DNA of 64,000 nucleotides from an uncultured Eubacteriales bacterium. Lineage in GTDB: Bacteria > Bacillota > Clostridia > Oscillospirales > Acutalibacteraceae. Shown in pieces: positions 51,401 through 57,715 of the stretch. The notes beneath the pieces were generated by a model. It had not been told where the DNA came from and did not search any database. It worked only from the letters and a program-made list of their open reading frames with translations. Location: NCBI GenBank assembly GCA_934511365.1, contig CAKSWC010000005.1, positions 57,107-121,106 of the forward strand. Direction: 5' to 3'. Within the stretch, counting starts at the first letter, position 1, and the number at the start of each line of letters is the position of its first letter. The translations under genes and the position numbers were made by a program.

Positions 51401-52327
51401 GGAGGGGAGAACCTTGACCTCAACCTTTTTTTCGCCGTCAACAACAGCGGGAGCAAGAAGTCCGCCGTCGGACACGGTCTGAGGCTCAAGCCTTGTGATT
51501 TTAACAAGCTCGCCGACCGTTACCGAGCAGCTCGACTTAACCGTTACGCCGCCGATAGTTACCTCAACGGAAACCGTTGTGTAGCCCTCAATGTGAGCCG
51601 TAACTTTTCCGTTTCCGTCAACCGAGGCAACCGCCGGAAAGTCTGACGTCCATTTGACCGAGTCAACATTTCCCGTTATCGGAGCGTCCGCGTCCGCACC
51701 GTAGGTCAGATATGAAAGCTTCACGCTCTGGCCGGGATACATCGTCTGAGACGATTTTGAAATTTGAACGCTCTTGACGGGGTTTTTAATTTCAATGAAA
51801 TGGGTGCTTTTGTGTCCGTTTGAAGCGGCCGTTATGCCGACACTGGAGGAGGAGTATTTTTTAATTTGAACAACGCCGTTTGAAGAAACGCTCGCAACGC
51901 TCTCGTTGTCTGAGCTCCATGTGACGGGGTCGGCGGCATTATCCGGTTCAAGCGCGGTGGTAAGAGCAACGGTATCTCCGACATTGGCCGAAGAAGCTCC
52001 GCGGACGCTGATGTCAATGGTGTGATATTTTACACTTTTGAATGTTGCGTCAAGCCACTTATATGCGGCGGTAATTTCGCCCTCGCTTGACGGATTGCGC
52101 AAAATATCCTGCGCAAACTCATATGCATCTTTGAGTGCGGAAGAATCAATGAACTTCTCGCTCCACTGAGACTCCGGCGGAATCTTGTTATAAAGCTCCT
52201 GAAGCTCTGTCACATCCGCCGCAGAGGCCGTCAAAGCCGAAAAAAGCCCGCTTTCGGCCGGAACGCACGTTGCCGCCGAAAGAAGCATTATAAAGCAAAG
52301 GATAAACGAAACAATTCTTTTTTTCAT
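45461..52327 (-). CDS. Giant exported protein with 26 Big_2 (Ig-like) repeats
   Basis: A 2,288-residue secreted protein. Residues 1-37 are a signal peptide (IVSFILCFIMLLSAATCVPA). Residues about 38-100 resemble a FIVAR helical domain (SALKDAYEFAQDIL ... AAYKWLDATFKSV). From about 105 to the last residue I count 26 Big_2 repeats of about 80-85 residues, each with a W-S/T-S-S-N-x-x-V-A-x-V core and a closing C-x-V-x-V strand. About 21 repeats carry a single Cys in that strand. Middle repeats are strongly Lys-rich. There is no LPXTG, S-layer, dockerin or membrane anchor at the C-terminus. AAAGGAG precedes the ATG. Its likely role is adhesion or a surface filament. The start, end and repeats are certain; function is inferred. 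Confidence 0.93.
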   Translation of the reverse strand: MKKRIVSFILCFIMLLSAATCVPAESGLFSALTASAADVTELQELYNKIPPESQWSEKFIDSSALKDAYEFAQDILRNPSSEGEITAAYKWLDATFKSVKYHTIDISVRGASSANVGDTVALTTALEPDNAADPVTWSSDNESVASVSSNGVVQIKKYSSSSVGITAASNGHKSTHFIEIKNPVKSVQISKSSQTMYPGQSVKLSYLTYGADADAPITGNVDSVKWTSDFPAVASVDGNGKVTAHIEGYTTVSVEVTIGGVTVKSSCSVTVGELVKITRLEPQTVSDGGLLAPAVVDGEKKVEVKVLPSGASIKELKWTSSNPAVVSVQENGIVDNISSATLKYLKVGTATITYTATDGSGLGGSFRVEVKPKITAISLSPEKVVISPSAKNEKIIASVTPKDAGYQVINWSTSSKNVCDVSSDGTLKPQNRGVCTITAATRDGSGISKTAYVRVADSAQSIRLDQSKLAIKVSQAAALKATVITASGSYTDDVSWSSGNTKVATVDQNGVVRGLYPGVTTIRALALDGTGTTNVCTVTVTADVTGVDIPASAIVGVRETRKLSVKVSPNYASNKNVTWKSNDTSVVDVASDGTLTGKKVGTATVVCTSVSGGFSDVCEVSVVIPETAVAVTPQSKTVEAGTMFGLTATVLPTTATLRDVKWTSSNEKVATVDSNGIVTAVAGGKCKITATTGYKGYTASCDLTVTQRAAGVTVEPDAIEIYKTQKYTLKASVLPSTATNKAVTWESSNTAVAVVSSAGVVTGVSNGTAIVTVKTVDGNYSAQCTVVVSDKISVTGIRLSEKSITVNKNQVYVLDATVSPTNASNKKIIWKSNAPSIATVDQNGVVRGIANGTAVITASTQDGGYEAKCTVIVSQTVTGVTLNSVSARIKIGMSYTLKANIVPADAQNKSVKWESSNPAVASVNANGVVTGRKAGTATIICTTVEGGKTAYCNITVYTAVTGIRINSRKVTVAKGNRTIVTATVLPETADDREYTWSSKDESIATVSSSGQVTGKKIGTTIITATSHEGKYKANCIVEVVQLATSVTLSLSSITLDSGVSKVIEATIKPSNASNKTVKWSSSNKNIASVSSKTDRTGTVKGVSAGTAIITATSGDGNASATFRVTVTQKVTKITFAQKTFTAKAGVKTKLQYTLAPVNATSKKLNWSSSNKKIATVSNGVVKGVAAGTVKITAKTPDGRVKATCTVKVTMPVKSVKMSRSSMTLGIGKTAALSAIISPKTATNKAVTWRSSNYDVADVSSSGKVTGKKLGTAVITATTKDGSFKCTCRVNVVRLVSGIKLDVLKKTVEPGESFDLNYTIMPANPTNPNVRWSTSNKKVATVTRDGEVRAVGKGEAKITVTTVDGGFSSVCTVKVVRRVTGVSLNRDEITLTPGREATLKAKVRPSGASDKRVTWRSSNKKVATVSKNGVVTAKKAGEAEITVKTRDGSFKDTCTVFVEVYPTALRFKNDNYTVKTSKRVKIGYTVLPSNATDKSLTWSSSNKKIATVNENGVVTGVKGGKVTITAKTVNGIKASCTVTVVQAPTKVKLSASSLSLYEGASRTLKAVVLPKNVPNKNVKWSSSNAKVASVNKNGVVKAVSVGTAVITAKAVDGGKKAVCTVNVLKHASAVELNVSAISLKAGQTGVVKATVLPANASNKNVTWASSNVKVASVDKNGVIRAVSGGQAVITVTTVDGKKTAKCTVSVSVPVTGVMFPVSAVSVADTAKTTVFAKVLPETAGNKKLIWTSGDKSVFTVDSNGVVTGVAAGTAVLTVKTQEGGFTATVPVTVYKGARLISLNKNAASLEIGASVTLSGVVSPEDAAYKTIKWESSDKSVATVDSNGVVKALKGGKAVITASVENGRVKTTCEITVIQHVTSVALKTGTLSLYTGKTAALSVTVSPANATDKTVTFLSSNPAVATVNEKGVVTGVSKGSADITVRTKDGNFSAVCKVTVSVPIVKATGIKLSKTDLALEAGESATLAAEVLPAAATNKAVTWASSNAKVATVSGGAVKAVAVGTAVITAKSADGPVAKCTVTVSKHAQSVKFEKDAYTLENGKSLTLKSTVLPADTSFKTLTYTSSDAKVAVVSAGGVVTAKSAGTATISGKTADGVVGICRVTVIQSPTKLTLSAAKKAAYEGGKFTLTVLLEPKTVTSKELVWTSSNTKVAVVDQSGNVIAVSKGTATITVRSKTNTAVSASCAVTFSRKATGISIKEQTLTLTTASKPVKLTYEILPAGASNQNVTWKTSDARVATVSGGVVTPKGKGTAVISAVTADGGFVAACRVTVK

Positions 52328-52440
52328 GATTGAATACTCCTTTAATCACCGCATGAAATAGAAAGTATATTGTGAATGTATTTGAAAAATATTCGCATAT
52401 GCACCGAAAATGGGCGCAATAAACAATTATATATAATAGC

Positions 52441-52469
52441 ATTATAGCGAAATTTGCCCCCGTTGTCAA
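52441..52469 (-). promoter_or_regulatory. Sigma-A promoter of the Big_2 gene
   Basis: TTGACA (52464-52469) and TATAAT (52441-52446) on the minus strand, exactly 17 bases apart, a perfect consensus. The leader is about 107 nt. It is divergent from the xth promoter. Confidence 0.88.
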
Positions 52470-52485
52470 CCTTGATACGGCAATG

Positions 52486-52514
52486 TTGAATTTTTTTACA
52501 ATTCATAGTATAAT
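52486..52514 (+). promoter_or_regulatory. Sigma-A promoter of xth
   Basis: TTGAAT (52486-52491) and TATAAT (52509-52514) with a 17-base spacer. Confidence 0.75.
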
Positions 52515-52564
52515 GTAACGGACCGGAAACAAAATCAGCGGTCACCAAAGGAGAGTTGCCTGAA

Positions 52565-53323
52565 ATGAAAAAGTTTATCTCGTGGAATGTTAACGGAATC
52601 CGAGCCTGCGTTCAAAAAGGCTTTGCAGAGTCGTTCAAGGCTCTTGACGCAGACATTTTCTGCCTTCAGGAAACCAAGCTTCAGCAAGGCCAGATTTCCC
52701 TTGAGCTTGACGGCTATCATCAATACTGGAACTATGCCGAAAGGAAAGGATATTCCGGAACGGCAATCTTCACAAAGGAAGAGCCGCTCGCCGTTTTCAA
52801 CGGAATGGACATTGCCGATCATGACACCGAAGGCAGACTCATAACGCTTGAATTTGAAAGCTATTACTTCATTACCTGTTATACACCAAATGCCCAAGAC
52901 GGACTTAAAAGGCTGGATTACAGAATGAAGTGGGAGGATGATTTCCGCGAATACCTGCTCTCCCTTGACAAAACCAAGCCTGTCATTTTCTGCGGCGACC
53001 TCAATGTTGCCCACAACGAAATTGACCTCAAAAACCCAAAGACCAACCGCGGAAACCCCGGCTTTTCAGACGAGGAGCGCGGAAAATTCTCTCTCCTGCT
53101 TGAAAGCGGCTTTACCGATTCGTTCCGCTATCTTTATCCGGACACGGAAAACGCATACTCATGGTGGAGCTACCGCTTTAAGGCGCGCGAAAAGAACGTC
53201 GGCTGGCGCATTGACTATTTTGTTGTTTCAAACCGCATTGCAAACAAAATCAAGGAGGCAAAAATTCACCCCGAGGTTTTTGGCTCCGACCACTGCCCCG
53301 TTGAACTTGATATTGACGTGTAA
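52565..53323 (+). CDS. xth: Exodeoxyribonuclease III (AP endonuclease)
   Basis: A 252-residue metal-dependent nuclease that cuts abasic sites and removes 3' blocking groups in base excision repair. Motifs are ISWNVNGIRA, FCLQETKLQ, the GYSGTAIF strand, CGDLNVAHNEIDL and the terminal GSDHCPVELDI with the catalytic Asp-His. It is the short ExoA/Xth type. AAAGGAGAG lies about 9 bases before the ATG at 52565; a TTG 9 bases earlier is less likely. It is monocistronic with its own promoter. Confidence 0.95.
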   Translation: MKKFISWNVNGIRACVQKGFAESFKALDADIFCLQETKLQQGQISLELDGYHQYWNYAERKGYSGTAIFTKEEPLAVFNGMDIADHDTEGRLITLEFESYYFITCYTPNAQDGLKRLDYRMKWEDDFREYLLSLDKTKPVIFCGDLNVAHNEIDLKNPKTNRGNPGFSDEERGKFSLLLESGFTDSFRYLYPDTENAYSWWSYRFKAREKNVGWRIDYFVVSNRIANKIKEAKIHPEVFGSDHCPVELDIDV

Positions 53324-53361
53324 GAAACATTAAAAAAATTCAAAAAACTTTTGAAAAAGCC

Positions 53362-53390
53362 TTGACAAATGAATCGCGTTCGTCTATAAT
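53362..53390 (+). promoter_or_regulatory. Sigma-A promoter of the 5S rRNA gene
   Basis: TTGACA (53362-53367) and TATAAT (53385-53390) with a 17-base spacer, a perfect consensus, about 38 bases upstream of the mature 5S RNA. Confidence 0.88.
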
Positions 53391-53428
53391 AGCAATCACT
53401 GAAACGCAAGTGCGAACAACACTGCGAA

Positions 53429-53546
53429 GTCGGTGTCTTTAGCGATGAGGGTCCACCCGTTCCCATCCCGAACACGGCAGTTAAGCTCATCAGTGCTGAA
53501 AATACTTGGTTGGAAGCGACCCGGGAAGATAAGGCGATGCCGACAC
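53429..53546 (+). rRNA. rrf: 5S ribosomal RNA
   Basis: About 118 nt with matching ends (GTCGGTGTC and GATGCCGACAC) forming helix I. The central CCCGTTCCCATCCCGAACAC and the ACTTGGTTGGAAGCGACCCG segment are typical of bacterial 5S. No 16S or 23S gene is adjacent. It has its own promoter and terminator, so it is an unlinked 5S gene. The exact mature ends are approximate within a few bases. Confidence 0.95.
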
Positions 53547-53556
53547 AATGAAAATG

Positions 53557-53587
53557 AACCGCAGTTATCTGCGGTTTTTTTGTTTTT
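53557..53587 (+). terminator. Terminator of the 5S rRNA gene
   Basis: AACCGCAG (53557-53564) and CTGCGGTT (53569-53576) with a 4-base loop, followed by TTTTTTGTTTTTT-like sequence. Confidence 0.9.
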
Positions 53588-53637
53588 TCTGATTAACGCG
53601 GCGAAAAACCTGCCAAAAATTCAGTGAGGTGATTACA

Positions 53638-53832
53638 ATGGAAAACAAAGGCGGAAGAGTTGTTTTCATGCCGGACATCGAATATAAGTCCTGGGTCAAC
53701 AAAAACAAAGAATACCTTTCCGAAATCATCAAAAGCGGGCAGGTTTCCACCGCTTGGCTCAGAAAGGGCGAAAACAAAAAGTTCCTCGTGCGCTATTTTC
53801 ACGAGTGCGGTTACACAATCAACATCGACTGA
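53638..53832 (+). CDS. Small conserved-looking protein, unrecognised
   Basis: A 64-residue soluble protein beginning MENKGGRVVFMPDIEYKSWV and rich in Lys and aromatic residues; no membrane segment or known motif. The start at 53638 has GAGGTG 7-8 bases upstream. Codon use matches its neighbours. It follows the 5S terminator and is 19 bases ahead of a small membrane-protein gene in the same direction, so the two form a small operon. Function unknown. Confidence 0.72.
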   Translation: MENKGGRVVFMPDIEYKSWVNKNKEYLSEIIKSGQVSTAWLRKGENKKFLVRYFHECGYTINID

Positions 53833-53851
53833 CGAAAGGGGCAGCAAAATA

Positions 53852-54031
53852 ATGAAAAAAACAACGAACAAGGCCTTGCTGAAAAAAATCAGGAAATGCC
53901 GCTTTGCCATCAATCTCGCGGCGGCTGCAATCGTTCTCGCGTTCACGATTTACAACATGATTCCAAAGGATGAAAAATTCAATGAGGTTGAAGCCCAGAA
54001 GCTTGCAGACTCGCTCAAAGCAAAAATCTGA
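53852..54031 (+). CDS. Small single-helix membrane protein, unrecognised
   Basis: A 59-residue protein with a basic N-terminus (MKKTTNKALLKKIRKCRF), one hydrophobic helix at about residues 18-37 (INLAAAAIVLAFTIYNMIP) and a charged C-terminus. The ATG at 53852 has AAAGGGG about 11 bases upstream. It is the second gene of the two-gene unit and is followed by a strong terminator. No family recognised. Confidence 0.7.
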   Translation: MKKTTNKALLKKIRKCRFAINLAAAAIVLAFTIYNMIPKDEKFNEVEAQKLADSLKAKI

Positions 54032-54043
54032 AGCTTTAACGGC

Positions 54044-54088
54044 AATTCACCGCGTATCCGAAAGAGCGGACACGCGGTGAATTTTTAT
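54044..54088 (+). terminator. Terminator after the two small genes
   Basis: AATTCACCGCGT (54044-54055) pairs with ACGCGGTGAATT (54072-54083), a 12-bp stem, followed by TTTATG. Confidence 0.85.
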
Positions 54089-54092
54089 GCTT

Positions 54093-54626
54093 TTATTTTC
54101 TGTATGGAGTATATCCCTGCTGAGATGTCTGGCTTGAATAAAACCTCTGGGCGGCAGTCGGCTGAGCGTCCGGAAACTGCTTTGCAGCTCTGCGCCTTGC
54201 GCGCTTTGCGTTTTCGGAGTTTTTCATGTCAAGCAGCTGCTGAAGAATTCTTACGGCCTCTCCAACGCCCCTGAAAAGCAACGCCAGCAACGCTCCGGCA
54301 ACAACGGAAACACAAAGATAAACAAAGCCGATGTCCTCGCTGAAAATGCAGAGAACTATGCCGACAATGAGACCGAGCACGGCAATCACAACCGAGGTTA
54401 TGTTCAGCATATTTGAAACCATGTTCCGGCTTGTTCCCCCGGCGGCGGCAGAAGCGTCAATCAGCGCCTCATATTCCTCGTCCGTAATGATGAGCGGAAC
54501 AACCTTTTTTCCGTTGACCTTGCTTGAAAGTCCCCATTCAAGCAAATCGGCGTCTTTTTTTCTGTAATATTCCTCTTTCTGCTGTTCAGAAAGCTCCTTG
54601 ATTTTGTTTTCAACCTGTTCTAACAT
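54093..54626 (-). CDS. Membrane protein with coiled-coil N-terminus, unrecognised
   Basis: A 177-residue protein. Residues 1-30 are a charged helix (MLEQVENKIKELSEQQKEEY). A soluble segment follows with TDEEYEALIDASAAAGG. Two hydrophobic helices lie at about 76-95 and 99-118. A basic stretch (KRARRRAAK) and a Gln/Ser/Tyr-rich tail end the protein. I recognise no family. AAGGAAGATTTC precedes the ATG. It is a single gene between converging small genes and the uracil-DNA glycosylase. Confidence 0.72.
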   Translation of the reverse strand: MLEQVENKIKELSEQQKEEYYRKKDADLLEWGLSSKVNGKKVVPLIITDEEYEALIDASAAAGGTSRNMVSNMLNITSVVIAVLGLIVGIVLCIFSEDIGFVYLCVSVVAGALLALLFRGVGEAVRILQQLLDMKNSENAKRARRRAAKQFPDAQPTAAQRFYSSQTSQQGYTPYRK

Positions 54627-54744
54627 TGAAATCTTCCTTTCGGCTCAAGACAAACCAATAATAAATGTACTGAATAAGAGTACCACATTTTTTCACTTTC
54701 TGCAAGCATAGAGAAAAATTTAACAATTTTTTTGAGCCATAATT

Positions 54745-55317
54745 TCAATAGATGTCGAGCTGCAGTTCTTCAATCTTTTCGCGCAGACGCTGAAAGTCAG
54801 AGAGTGCGTCTTTCTTTTTGCTCTCATCGCGCAAAAGTGCCGCGGGATGAAAAGTGCCCATCATATATATTGAACCTTTTTTGAAAAACTCTCCGTGCTG
54901 TCTTGTTACCCTGAAATCGGGTGAAATCAGCCTTTGCGCCGCAATCCTTCCAAGACAGACAATAACGGCAGGCTTTATAAGCTTAACCTGCTGTCTGAGA
55001 TACGGCAGACAAAGCTCGGTCTCCTCCGGCTTCGGGTCGCGGTTATGCGGCGGGCGGCACTTGACCATGTTGGCGATGTATACATTTTTGTTCCTGTCGA
55101 GGTCAAGCAGGGAGAGATACATATCAAGAAGCTGTCCGCTTTTTCCAACAAAGGGCAGTCCCTGCAAATCCTCCTGCTCACCCGGACCCTCGCCGACGAA
55201 CATTATCCGCGCATTTTCGTTCCCTGTTCCGAAAACAAGGTTTGTTCTTGTTTTTCCGAGCGGACACCTCAGGCAGGCTTTGCATTCTTCCTCAAGAGCT
55301 TTCAAGTTTTCTTCCAA
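54745..55317 (-). CDS. Family-4 uracil-DNA glycosylase with [4Fe-4S] cluster
   Basis: A 190-residue enzyme that removes uracil from DNA. Four cysteines (C15, C18, C87, C103) in the expected spacing hold the iron-sulfur cluster. Motif A is GEGPGEQEDLQGLPFVG and the C-terminal active-site loop is FHPAALLR; NMVKCRPP contains the third cysteine. The length fits family 4 (UdgA type) rather than the classic Ung. This and the deoxyinosine glycosylase at 36434 and xth at 52565 give the window three base-excision repair genes at separate loci. Confidence 0.92.
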   Translation of the reverse strand: MEENLKALEEECKACLRCPLGKTRTNLVFGTGNENARIMFVGEGPGEQEDLQGLPFVGKSGQLLDMYLSLLDLDRNKNVYIANMVKCRPPHNRDPKPEETELCLPYLRQQVKLIKPAVIVCLGRIAAQRLISPDFRVTRQHGEFFKKGSIYMMGTFHPAALLRDESKKKDALSDFQRLREKIEELQLDIY

Positions 55318-55402
55318 TACGCTCCTCCCCTTTCCGGCTTGTGCTTGTTTGGTTGATTATATCACACTTTGGCGGCTGTGTAAACGATATCCGCTTCAGA
55401 GC

Positions 55403-55475
55403 GTTAACATTAACCTGAGAGTGAAAATATACCGCAAAGCTTTGTGCTCCTTGGTCAATCGACAGCTTCTTACAA
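55403..55475. repeat. Intergenic element: shared GTTAACATTAACC and copy 3 of a dispersed hairpin
   Basis: GTTAACATTAACC (55403-55415) is identical to 33908-33920 in the 20-bp palindrome. Then GCAAAGCTTTGTG (55434-55446) and GGTCAATCGACAGC resemble copy 2 near 32532-32563 mostly through C/T and A/G changes. Confidence 0.4.
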
Positions 55476-55491
55476 TATTTTTTTAAAGATA

Positions 55492-55520
55492 TTGAATTTT
55501 TGCCTTGTTTGGTGTAAAAT
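55492..55520 (+). promoter_or_regulatory. Sigma-A promoter of pduL
   Basis: TTGAAT (55492-55497) and TAAAAT (55515-55520), 17-base spacer, about 45 bases before the ATG. Confidence 0.65.
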
Positions 55521-55564
55521 TAAAAAGCAAAATAAAACATACTTTAAGTTTGGAGATGTTACTC

Positions 55565-56140
55565 ATGAGTAAACCTGTTTTAATTGAAACATCAGCACGC
55601 CACGTCCACGTCAGCCGCCGCGTTCTTGACATTCTTTTCGGCGAGGGATATGAGCTCACCGCAAAAAAGGATCTCTCTCAGCCTGGCCAGTTTGCCTGCG
55701 AGGAGCGCGTTCAGGTCATTGGACCGAAGAACAGCTTTCCGGCCGTTTCAATCCTCGGCCCGGTAAGACCGGAAACCCAGGTTGAGCTTTCTGCCGGTGA
55801 TGCGCGCTCAATCGGTGTCAAGGCTCCGATAAGAGAGTCCGGCGACCTTGAAGGCAGCGCAGGCTGCAAGCTTGTTGGCCCCAAGGGCGAGGTTGAGCTT
55901 AAGGACGGCGTTATTATTGCAAAGCGCCACATACATATGACTCCCGAGGACGCCGAAAAATTCGGACTTTCGGACAAGCAGGTTGTTTCCGTTAAGGTTG
56001 ACACCGCCGAACGCTCACTCATTTTCGGCGATGTTGTTGTCAGAGTCAGCCCGAAATATACCCTTGCAATGCACATTGACACCGACGAATCCAATGCCGC
56101 CGGCTGCGTTCCCGGCCTTACGGGAGACATTCTTGACTGA
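55565..56140 (+). CDS. pduL: PduL-type phosphate acyltransferase
   Basis: PduL swaps CoA for phosphate on acetyl or propionyl groups, an alternative to Pta in acetate/propionate formation. The 191-residue product has the two barrel halves with metal-binding histidines: ETSARHVHVSRR near the start, KRHIHMTPEDAEKFG in the middle, and LAMHIDTDESNAAG near the end. The ATG at 55565 has GGAG about 9 bases upstream; the longer frame from 55505 begins inside the promoter. There is no N-terminal encapsulation peptide and no microcompartment genes, so it is probably the housekeeping, cytosolic form. No ackA is adjacent. Confidence 0.92.
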   Translation: MSKPVLIETSARHVHVSRRVLDILFGEGYELTAKKDLSQPGQFACEERVQVIGPKNSFPAVSILGPVRPETQVELSAGDARSIGVKAPIRESGDLEGSAGCKLVGPKGEVELKDGVIIAKRHIHMTPEDAEKFGLSDKQVVSVKVDTAERSLIFGDVVVRVSPKYTLAMHIDTDESNAAGCVPGLTGDILD

Positions 56141-56166
56141 TTTTTAATCCGGCTTTTGAAAAACTC

Positions 56167-56212
56167 AACCGCCAGTCTGTTTTTTACGGCAGACTGGCGG
56201 TTATTATTTTTA
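56167..56212. terminator. Bidirectional terminator between pduL and the MBL gene
   Basis: AACCGCCAGTCTG (56167-56179) and CAGACTGGCGGTT (56190-56202), a 13-bp stem, with ATTATTTTTAT on plus and GAGTTTTTC on minus. Confidence 0.88.
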
Positions 56213-57580
56213 TCGTATCGTATTCATAGAGGAATTATCGTACGGTACGCAGTCCGTGTGAGCAACCGAGAGAGTCAGCCCGTCTTTGCTCATTTCAATT
56301 CCGTAGAGAGCATCGTTTGCAAAAAGAAGCTGTTTTTCCCTATAGAAAAGCTTTGCCGAGCAGTATCCGTTCTTTCCGAGTCTTGCCCTTTCGCGCGATA
56401 AAGAGCAAAAAACGTACTGCGCTTTTGAATTTGCATAAATATGAATGACGGAATTATAAATATGGTGCGGAGCCTGAAGAATATCCGTTTTGAAAACCTT
56501 TTTTCCGTGCATTTTTATCATTGTTTTTTCGCCGACAGAACCAAGGTCGCCGAAAACGAGGAAGTTCTTTCCTGCGGCGGTGATTCTGCAGGTTGTTGAG
56601 CTGTCGTTTGCGTTTTTAACCGGAGTTTTTCCGGTTAATGCCGAAACGGCATCCTCGTGAGTATAAAGAACGTCAATCTTAATGTTTGCAATGTTGATGC
56701 TCATTCCGGTGTGCGGCGCAAGATATTTCGCCTCCGGGTAAAATTTTGCAATTCTCCTGCGGAACATATCCGCTCTTTCGGAATGAGAGATAATCGCGTG
56801 CGACGGATAGTTGAACATCAGCCGCTCAACATCAAGGTAATCATGATAAAAACCGATAAGCTTATAAAAGAAGGTGATGTGGTCGCTGTGAGAGTGGGTT
56901 GAGTACCAAAGAGCGATGCGGATTTTTTCATCGTCTGAGGTTTTGGTGATTTTCCGCATGAACTTCATGCACTCTTCAATGTTTTTGTCCGCCGACTGCT
57001 TAATCGAGCCACCGTCGATAACAACAAGGCTGTTGTCCGCAAGGCGGATAATATACATCATTCCGTTCGTTGAAAGCGGCCCTTTTTCCTGAAGGTCGGG
57101 CGTCACACAGTACGGATAGTCAAACTGATAGACGGTGGCGGCGGAGCCTTCGGAATAAGTATAGCCGAAATCCTCAAAATTTCTTGTGCAGTTATCTTCA
57201 ATGATTCTTGCTTCCTTGGTGTTTGCGCAGTAATAGGTGTAAAAGAACCGTCCGTCCTTTCTGAATGCGTTGCAGTTAACGCCACCGAGTTCGTTTGAAA
57301 AAACCTCTTCAAAACCATTTGAAGCAAGTTTATCGCAGTATTCCGTATACTCCGAAAGGCTTGTTGCGGAAACAAGCTGCATTTTTCCGTCGCTCTTTGT
57401 CGGGCCCTCTTTGTCGCTCAGCAGACCCGAGCCTGTGTCATAAACATTTTCGCAAACCACACCGCCCTCATAGCGAGGGATGCTTTCAAGCTTCCATTTT
57501 CCGGTGTTCACTCCGGTTGAACCAAAGTAGATCATGACGGCCTGAATGAGCGCCATGATTGCCGCAATTAATTTTGTCAT
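56210..57580 (-). CDS. Membrane-anchored MBL-fold protein
   Basis: A 456-residue protein. The N-terminus MTKLIAAIMALIQAVMIYFG is an export signal or anchor. The metal motif HSHSDH lies in LWYSTHSHSDHITFF, within a ComEC-like metallo-beta-lactamase fold; later parts read LVFGDLGSVGEKTM and SVAHTDCVPYD. About 150 residues precede the domain. The ATG at 57580 has AAGGAAG about 6 bases upstream, while the longer frame starts in unrelated sequence. It follows a sialidase-like gene in the same direction with a terminator between. Probably a surface phosphodiesterase or hydrolase; the substrate is unknown. Confidence 0.78.
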   Translation of the reverse strand: MTKLIAAIMALIQAVMIYFGSTGVNTGKWKLESIPRYEGGVVCENVYDTGSGLLSDKEGPTKSDGKMQLVSATSLSEYTEYCDKLASNGFEEVFSNELGGVNCNAFRKDGRFFYTYYCANTKEARIIEDNCTRNFEDFGYTYSEGSAATVYQFDYPYCVTPDLQEKGPLSTNGMMYIIRLADNSLVVIDGGSIKQSADKNIEECMKFMRKITKTSDDEKIRIALWYSTHSHSDHITFFYKLIGFYHDYLDVERLMFNYPSHAIISHSERADMFRRRIAKFYPEAKYLAPHTGMSINIANIKIDVLYTHEDAVSALTGKTPVKNANDSSTTCRITAAGKNFLVFGDLGSVGEKTMIKMHGKKVFKTDILQAPHHIYNSVIHIYANSKAQYVFCSLSRERARLGKNGYCSAKLFYREKQLLFANDALYGIEMSKDGLTLSVAHTDCVPYDNSSMNTIR

Positions 57581-57661
57581 AAGTTTCTTCCTTTCCAAAA
57601 TCTTCCTTGGGAACCAAAAATTCCACATAAAATATTATCACCGTTTTCAAATTAATTCAAG

Positions 57662-57691
57662 AAAAAAAACGGACGAAAAATCCGTCCGTTT
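57662..57691 (-). terminator. Terminator of the sialidase-like gene
   Basis: AAACGGACG (57667-57675) and CGTCCGTTT (57683-57691); on the minus strand a T-run follows (57662-57669). Confidence 0.85.
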
Positions 57692-57715
57692 GTTGTGTAT
57701 TTTGCCATTGAGCGG

